The notes below the pieces were generated by a model. The model saw nothing but the letters and a program-made list of their open reading frames with translations. It was not told where the DNA came from and searched no databases. The position numbers and the translations under genes were made by a program. From NCBI RefSeq assembly GCF_000576425.1, contig NZ_KK069994.1, positions 186,001-250,000 on the forward strand: a stretch of 64,000 bases of DNA. The letters are read 5' to 3'. The stretch comes from Brachybacterium phenoliresistens (lineage in GTDB: Bacteria > Actinomycetota > Actinomycetes > Actinomycetales > Dermabacteraceae). Shown here piece by piece: positions 60,109-64,000 of this stretch; position 1 is the first letter of the stretch, and each line of letters begins with the position of its first letter.

Positions 60109-62367
60109 ATGGCCATGGAAGGCCCTGAGATCACCGCAACCACCGCTGTCATCGACAACGGTTCCTTCGGCCGCCGCGAGGTCCGCTTCGAGACCGGCCG
60201 TCTCGCCCAGCAGGCCGCCGGCGCCGTCGCCGTCTACCTCGACGACGACACGATGGTGCTGTCGGCGACCGCCGTCTCGAACCGTCCCAAGGACCAGTTC
60301 GACTTCTTCCCGCTCACCGTCGACGTCGAGGAGCGCATGTACGCCGCGGGCCGCATCCCCGGCTCGTTCTTCCGTCGCGAGGGCCGTCCCGGCACCGACG
60401 CGATCCTCGCCTGCCGTCTCACCGACCGCCCGCTGCGCCCGGCCTTCGTCAAGGGCCTGCGCAACGAGGTCCAGGTCGTCCTGACCGTCATGGCCTGCGC
60501 CCCCGAGGACGCCTACGACGTCGTCGGCATCAACGGCGCCTCCGCCTCCACCCAGATCTCGGGCCTGCCGTTCTCCGGCCCGATCGGCGGCGTGCGCATC
60601 GCGCTGATCCCGACCGCCTCGGGCGGCCAGTGGGTCGCGTTCCCGACCTTCGCCCAGCTGGACGAGGCCGTCTTCTCGATGGTGGTCGCCGGTCGCATCG
60701 TCGAGGACGCCGAGGGCGGCTCCGACGTGGCGATCATGATGGTCGAGGCCGAGGCCACCGACAACTCCTGGTCGCTCATCAAGGAGCAGGGCGCCATCGC
60801 CCCCACCGAGGACGTCGTCGCCGAGGGCCTCGAGGCCTCGAAGATCTTCATCCGTGCGCTCTGCGAGGCGCAGAAGGAGCTCGCCGCGACCGCCGCGAAG
60901 CCGGTGCGCGAGTTCCCGCTGTTCCTGGACTACCAGGACGACGCCTACGAGATCGTCGCCGAGGCCGCCACCGAGCGCCTGGCCGGCGTCATGGCGATCG
61001 CCGGGAAGCAGGAGCGCGAGACCGCCACCGAGGAGCTCCTCGCCGCCGTCACCGCCGAGCTCTCCGAGAAGCTCGAGGGGCGCGAGAAGGAGATCACCGG
61101 CGCGTTCCGGGCCCTGACCAAGAAGGTCGTGCGCAACCGCGTGCTCACCGAGGGCGTCCGCATCGACGGCCGCGGGCTGCGCGACATCCGCCAGCTCTCC
61201 GCCGAGGTCGAGGTCATCCCGCGCGTGCACGGCTCGGCGCTGTTCGAGCGCGGCGAGACCCAGATCCTGGGCGTCACCACGCTGAACATGCTCAAGATGG
61301 AGCAGCAGATCGACTCGCTGTCCCCGGTGACGCACAAGCGCTACGTCCACCACTACAACTTCCCGCCCTTCTCGACCGGCGAGACCGGTCGGGTCGGCTC
61401 CCCGAAGCGCCGCGAGATCGGCCACGGCATGCTCGCCGAGCGCGCCATCACCCCGGTGCTGCCGGGCCGCGAGGAGTTCCCCTACGCGATCCGCCAGGTG
61501 TCCGAGGCGCTCGGCTCCAACGGCTCGACCTCCATGGGCTCCGTCTGCGCCTCGACCCTGTCGCTGCTGAACGCCGGTGTGCCCCTGCGGGCCCCCGTCG
61601 CCGGCATCGCCATGGGCCTGATCTCCGACACCGTGGACGGGGAGACCCGCTACGCGGCCCTCACCGACATCCTCGGTGCGGAGGACGCCTTCGGCGACAT
61701 GGACTTCAAGGTCGCCGGCACCAGCGAGTTCGTCACCGCGATCCAGCTGGACACGAAGCTCGACGGCATCCCCGCCTCCGTGCTCGCCGGCGCCCTGTCG
61801 CAGGCCCGCGAGGCGCGCCTGGCGATCCTGGACGTGCTCGGCGAGGCGATCGACGTCCCCGACGAGATGAGCCCGAACGCCCCGCGCGTCCTGGCGGTCA
61901 CCATCCCCGTCGACAAGATCGGCGCGGTCATCGGCCCCAAGGGCCAGATGATCAACCAGATCCAGGACGACACCGGCGCGGACATCTCCATCGAGGACGA
62001 CGGCACCGTCTACATCGGCGCCACCGACGGCCCGTCCGCGGAGGCGGCCCGCAGCGCGGTCAACGCCATCGCGAACCCGCAGGTCCCCGAGATCGGCGAG
62101 CGCTACCTCGGCACCGTCGTGCGCGTGGTCGACTTCGGCGCCTTCGTCTCGCTCACCCCGGGCAAGGACGGGCTGCTGCACGTCACCCAGCTGCGCAAGA
62201 TGAACGACGGCCGCCGCGTGGAGAACGTGGAGGACGTCGTGTCCGTCGGCACCAAGGTCGAGGTCGAGATCCGCGAGATCGACGCCCGCGGCAAGATCAG
62301 CCTCGCCGTCGTCGAGGACGACAAGCCCGAGGCCGAGGCGCAGCCGGAGACCGCTGCCGCCGAGTGA
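60109..62367 (+). CDS. pnp: Polyribonucleotide nucleotidyltransferase
   Basis: Phosphorolytic 3'-5' exoribonuclease. 752 residues: two RNase PH-like domains (first with [22 protein letters not shown], second with [12 protein letters not shown] and [16 protein letters not shown]), a helical domain between, then KH ([17 protein letters not shown]) and S1 ([26 protein letters not shown]) RNA-binding domains and an acidic tail. ATG with AGAGGAGC upstream. Confidence 0.98.
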   Translation: MAMEGPEITATTAVIDNGSFGRREVRFETGRLAQQAAGAVAVYLDDDTMVLSATAVSNRPKDQFDFFPLTVDVEERMYAAGRIPGSFFRREGRPGTDAILACRLTDRPLRPAFVKGLRNEVQVVLTVMACAPEDAYDVVGINGASASTQISGLPFSGPIGGVRIALIPTASGGQWVAFPTFAQLDEAVFSMVVAGRIVEDAEGGSDVAIMMVEAEATDNSWSLIKEQGAIAPTEDVVAEGLEASKIFIRALCEAQKELAATAAKPVREFPLFLDYQDDAYEIVAEAATERLAGVMAIAGKQERETATEELLAAVTAELSEKLEGREKEITGAFRALTKKVVRNRVLTEGVRIDGRGLRDIRQLSAEVEVIPRVHGSALFERGETQILGVTTLNMLKMEQQIDSLSPVTHKRYVHHYNFPPFSTGETGRVGSPKRREIGHGMLAERAITPVLPGREEFPYAIRQVSEALGSNGSTSMGSVCASTLSLLNAGVPLRAPVAGIAMGLISDTVDGETRYAALTDILGAEDAFGDMDFKVAGTSEFVTAIQLDTKLDGIPASVLAGALSQAREARLAILDVLGEAIDVPDEMSPNAPRVLAVTIPVDKIGAVIGPKGQMINQIQDDTGADISIEDDGTVYIGATDGPSAEAARSAVNAIANPQVPEIGERYLGTVVRVVDFGAFVSLTPGKDGLLHVTQLRKMNDGRRVENVEDVVSVGTKVEVEIREIDARGKISLAVVEDDKPEAEAQPETAAAE

Positions 62368-62432
62368 CCCGGCCGGCCCCCGCGGATGCCGCGGAGGCCC
62401 GACGCGAGATGACGAGAGCCGTCCCGCGAGAT

Positions 62433-62478
62433 GACCGATGCCGTCGCGTGAACCCCGGTTCGCGCGACGGCATCCGTC
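62433..62478. terminator. Hairpin terminator after pnp
   Basis: 12-bp perfect stem GATGCCGTCGCG/CGCGACGGCATC (62437-62448/62463-62474), plus an outer GAC/GTC pair. A CGCGAGATGAC direct repeat (62403, 62425) lies before it. Confidence 0.7.
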
Positions 62479-62583
62479 GTCAGAGGGCGCGGCACCCTGA
62501 GCGCCGGGAGGTCCGGGAGCGGGAGGCCGGAGGGCCGAGCCCGAGGGGGAGAGGCGATCGGGCGGCCCGTCCGCCGCGTCGAT

Positions 62584-62589
62584 CACACT
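62584..62589 (+). promoter_or_regulatory. -10 element for leaderless M16 gene
   Basis: CACACT followed by 7 nt and the ATG at 62597, as at xerC. Confidence 0.45.
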
Positions 62590-62596
62590 GGGCCTG

Positions 62597-63967
62597 ATGC
62601 GGGCGCCTCGAGCGCCGTCCGCGTGGGATCATCGGATGATGCCTCTCGACCTGCCTCTGGACACGCCCGGCTCCGATCTCGTGCTCGATGCGGAGGCGGG
62701 GATCCGACGGAGCCTCCTGCCCGGCGGCGTGCGTCTGCTGACGCAGACGGATCGCTCGGTGCGCAGCGCGAGCGTCGGCTTCTGGCTCCCCGTGGGCTCG
62801 CGCGACGAGTCCCCGCAGCACGCCGGCTCCACGCATGTGCTCGAGCATCTGCTGTTCAAGGGCACGGACCGGCGCAGCGCCATGGACATCGCCGCCGCCT
62901 TCGACGAGGTCGGCGGGGAGTCCAACGCCGTCACCGCGAAGGAGCACACCTTCTACTACGGCCGGGTGCGCAGCTCCGACGTGCCGATGGCCGTGGACGT
63001 GCTCACCGACATGATCACCTCCAGCCGTCTGGCCGACGAGGCCCTCGAGACGGAGCGCGAGGTCATCCTCGAGGAGCTCGCCATGGCCGCCGACGATCCG
63101 GGGGACATCGGCTACGAGACCTTCCTCGAGCAGGTCATCGGCCCCGGCACCGCGCTGGGCCGGCCCGTCGGCGGGACGGCGGAGACCGTCAGCGCCCTCG
63201 GCGGCGGAGACGTCCGCGACCACTACCGCCAGCACTACCGCCCCGACACCCTGGTGGTGACCGCCGTCGGCGACGTCGACCACGACGGGCTGCGGGACCT
63301 GGTGCTGGAGCGCCTCGCCGCCGGCGGGTGGGAGCTGCCGGATTCCGCCGCGCCCGCCCCGCGCCCCGCGCCCGCGGACCTGCCGGAGCGCGACGGGACC
63401 GCGCAGGTGCTGGACCTCGCCCCGCACCGCCTGGTCCGCGACACCGAGCAGGTGCACGTGTACCTCGGCGGGCCGGGGCTGAGCGCCACCGATCCCGCGC
63501 GCCACACGATGAACGTGCTCATGTCGATCCTCGGGGGCGGCATGTCCTCGCGGCTGTTCCAGCACATCCGCGAGGAGCGCGGGCTGGCCTACAGCGTGTA
63601 CTCGTTCAGCGGCGGCTACCGGGAGGCGGGCCTGTTCGGCCTGTACGCGGCCTGCCGTCCGTCCCGCACCGAGGAGGTCGTGGCCCTGCTGCGCGAGGAG
63701 CTCGCCGAGCTCGGGCGCACCGGCCCCACCCCGGAGGAGATGCGCCGCGCCCTCGGCCAGATCACCGGCTCCCTCGCCCTGGGCCTGGAGGACACCACCA
63801 GCCGCATGGGCCGCCTGGGCAGCACCGAGCTGATCCACGGCCGCTACGCGAGCGTCGATGAGACGATCTCCCGCATCGCCGCCGTGACCGAGCACGATGT
63901 CCGGGAGCTCGCGGAGCGGCTCGCCGGATCCTTCACCACCCGCGTGGACATCGGCCCCGCCGCCTGA
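62597..63967 (+). CDS. M16 family zinc peptidase
   Basis: 456 residues, the pitrilysin/mitochondrial-processing-like fold. The inverse zinc motif HVLEHLLFKG (HxxEH) is near residue 79, with the third ligand in the EREVILEELAMAADDP block. The C-terminal half has the usual RGLAYSVYSFSGGY. This gene directly follows pnp in most actinobacteria; the substrates are poorly known. ATG at 62597 is favoured by the CACACT -10; ATGs at 62636 and 62639 would also give a normal N-terminus. The last 33 bases of the window are non-coding as far as seen. Confidence 0.94.
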   Translation: MRAPRAPSAWDHRMMPLDLPLDTPGSDLVLDAEAGIRRSLLPGGVRLLTQTDRSVRSASVGFWLPVGSRDESPQHAGSTHVLEHLLFKGTDRRSAMDIAAAFDEVGGESNAVTAKEHTFYYGRVRSSDVPMAVDVLTDMITSSRLADEALETEREVILEELAMAADDPGDIGYETFLEQVIGPGTALGRPVGGTAETVSALGGGDVRDHYRQHYRPDTLVVTAVGDVDHDGLRDLVLERLAAGGWELPDSAAPAPRPAPADLPERDGTAQVLDLAPHRLVRDTEQVHVYLGGPGLSATDPARHTMNVLMSILGGGMSSRLFQHIREERGLAYSVYSFSGGYREAGLFGLYAACRPSRTEEVVALLREELAELGRTGPTPEEMRRALGQITGSLALGLEDTTSRMGRLGSTELIHGRYASVDETISRIAAVTEHDVRELAERLAGSFTTRVDIGPAA

Positions 63968-64000
63968 GAGCCTCGTGCGGGAGACCGGCGGCGCCGGCTC

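Noticed and set aside
59776-62586. Long minus-strand frame opposite rpsO and pnp
   Set aside because: Complement of pnp codons only; composition is Asp/Gly/His/Leu-biased and domain-free.
63968-64000. Start of the next gene at the right edge
   Set aside because: A GTG is present but only about 25 bases remain, too few to support a call.

Overview
The window is very GC-rich DNA (by eye about 70% or more) with tightly packed genes and many GTG starts. It carries actinobacterial marker families: DUF2469, DUF4233, DUF4439, a DUF4081-type GNAT, a DivIVA-repeat protein and an adenylylatable PII. Gene content and order fit a member of Micrococcales, possibly a Dermabacteraceae/Brachybacterium-like organism; the genus is inference. 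It is chromosomal core backbone. I see no phage, IS element, CRISPR array, tRNA or rRNA.

Layout. 1-374: 3' end of a sensor histidine kinase. 424-3959: T-box leader and ileS. 3960-4364: gene-free repeat island with three tandem palindromes. 4365-7266: a leaderless CPA-type antiporter convergent with an unusual alpha/beta hydrolase that has a WXG-like N-terminus. 7484-11822: folC, a DUF4233 protein, ndk, a 44-residue membrane protein and ftsY. 11902-17574: a nitrogen block, with an exported acetamidase/formamidase-like lipoprotein divergent from amtB-glnK-glnD. 17693-21987: ffh, an amidohydrolase and an atypical Nramp-family transporter. 22214-32704: a long translation/secretion/DNA-processing run (rpsP, khpA, a lipoprotein, rimM, trmD, rplS, two lepB genes, rnhB, DUF2469, yraN, yifB, dprA, xerC). 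32841-42829: a degenerate M23 protein, then rpsB, tsf, pyrH, frr, cdsA, rlmN, a DivIVA-repeat gene, an M50 site-2 protease and a GNAT. 42909-48445: a methyltransferase, ribonuclease J, proS and a DUF4439 lipoprotein. 48597-59918: rimP, nusA, ylxR, infB, a Trm11-like methyltransferase, rbfA, truB, an L,D-transpeptidase, ribF and rpsO. 60109-63967: pnp and an M16 peptidase.

How the genes work together. Most genes serve translation: ribosomal proteins S16, L19, S2 and S15, factors IF2, EF-Ts and RRF, maturation factors RimM, RimP and RbfA, rRNA/tRNA modification enzymes, and two aminoacyl-tRNA synthetases. Others serve protein export (Ffh, FtsY, two signal peptidases) and RNA turnover (RNase J, PNPase). 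The nitrogen block joins a likely extracytoplasmic amide hydrolase to ammonium uptake and PII signalling.

No wholly new multi-gene system is evident. The points most worth a second look are: the palindromic repeat array at 4102-4301; the loss of dxr and ispG from their usual place around the M50 protease; the exported amidase next to amtB with a candidate GlnR box; a recurrent -10 hexamer followed 6-7 nt later by the start codon, implying widespread leaderless transcription; an Nramp homologue lacking the DPGN metal motif; and a Trm11-like methyltransferase set between infB and rbfA.
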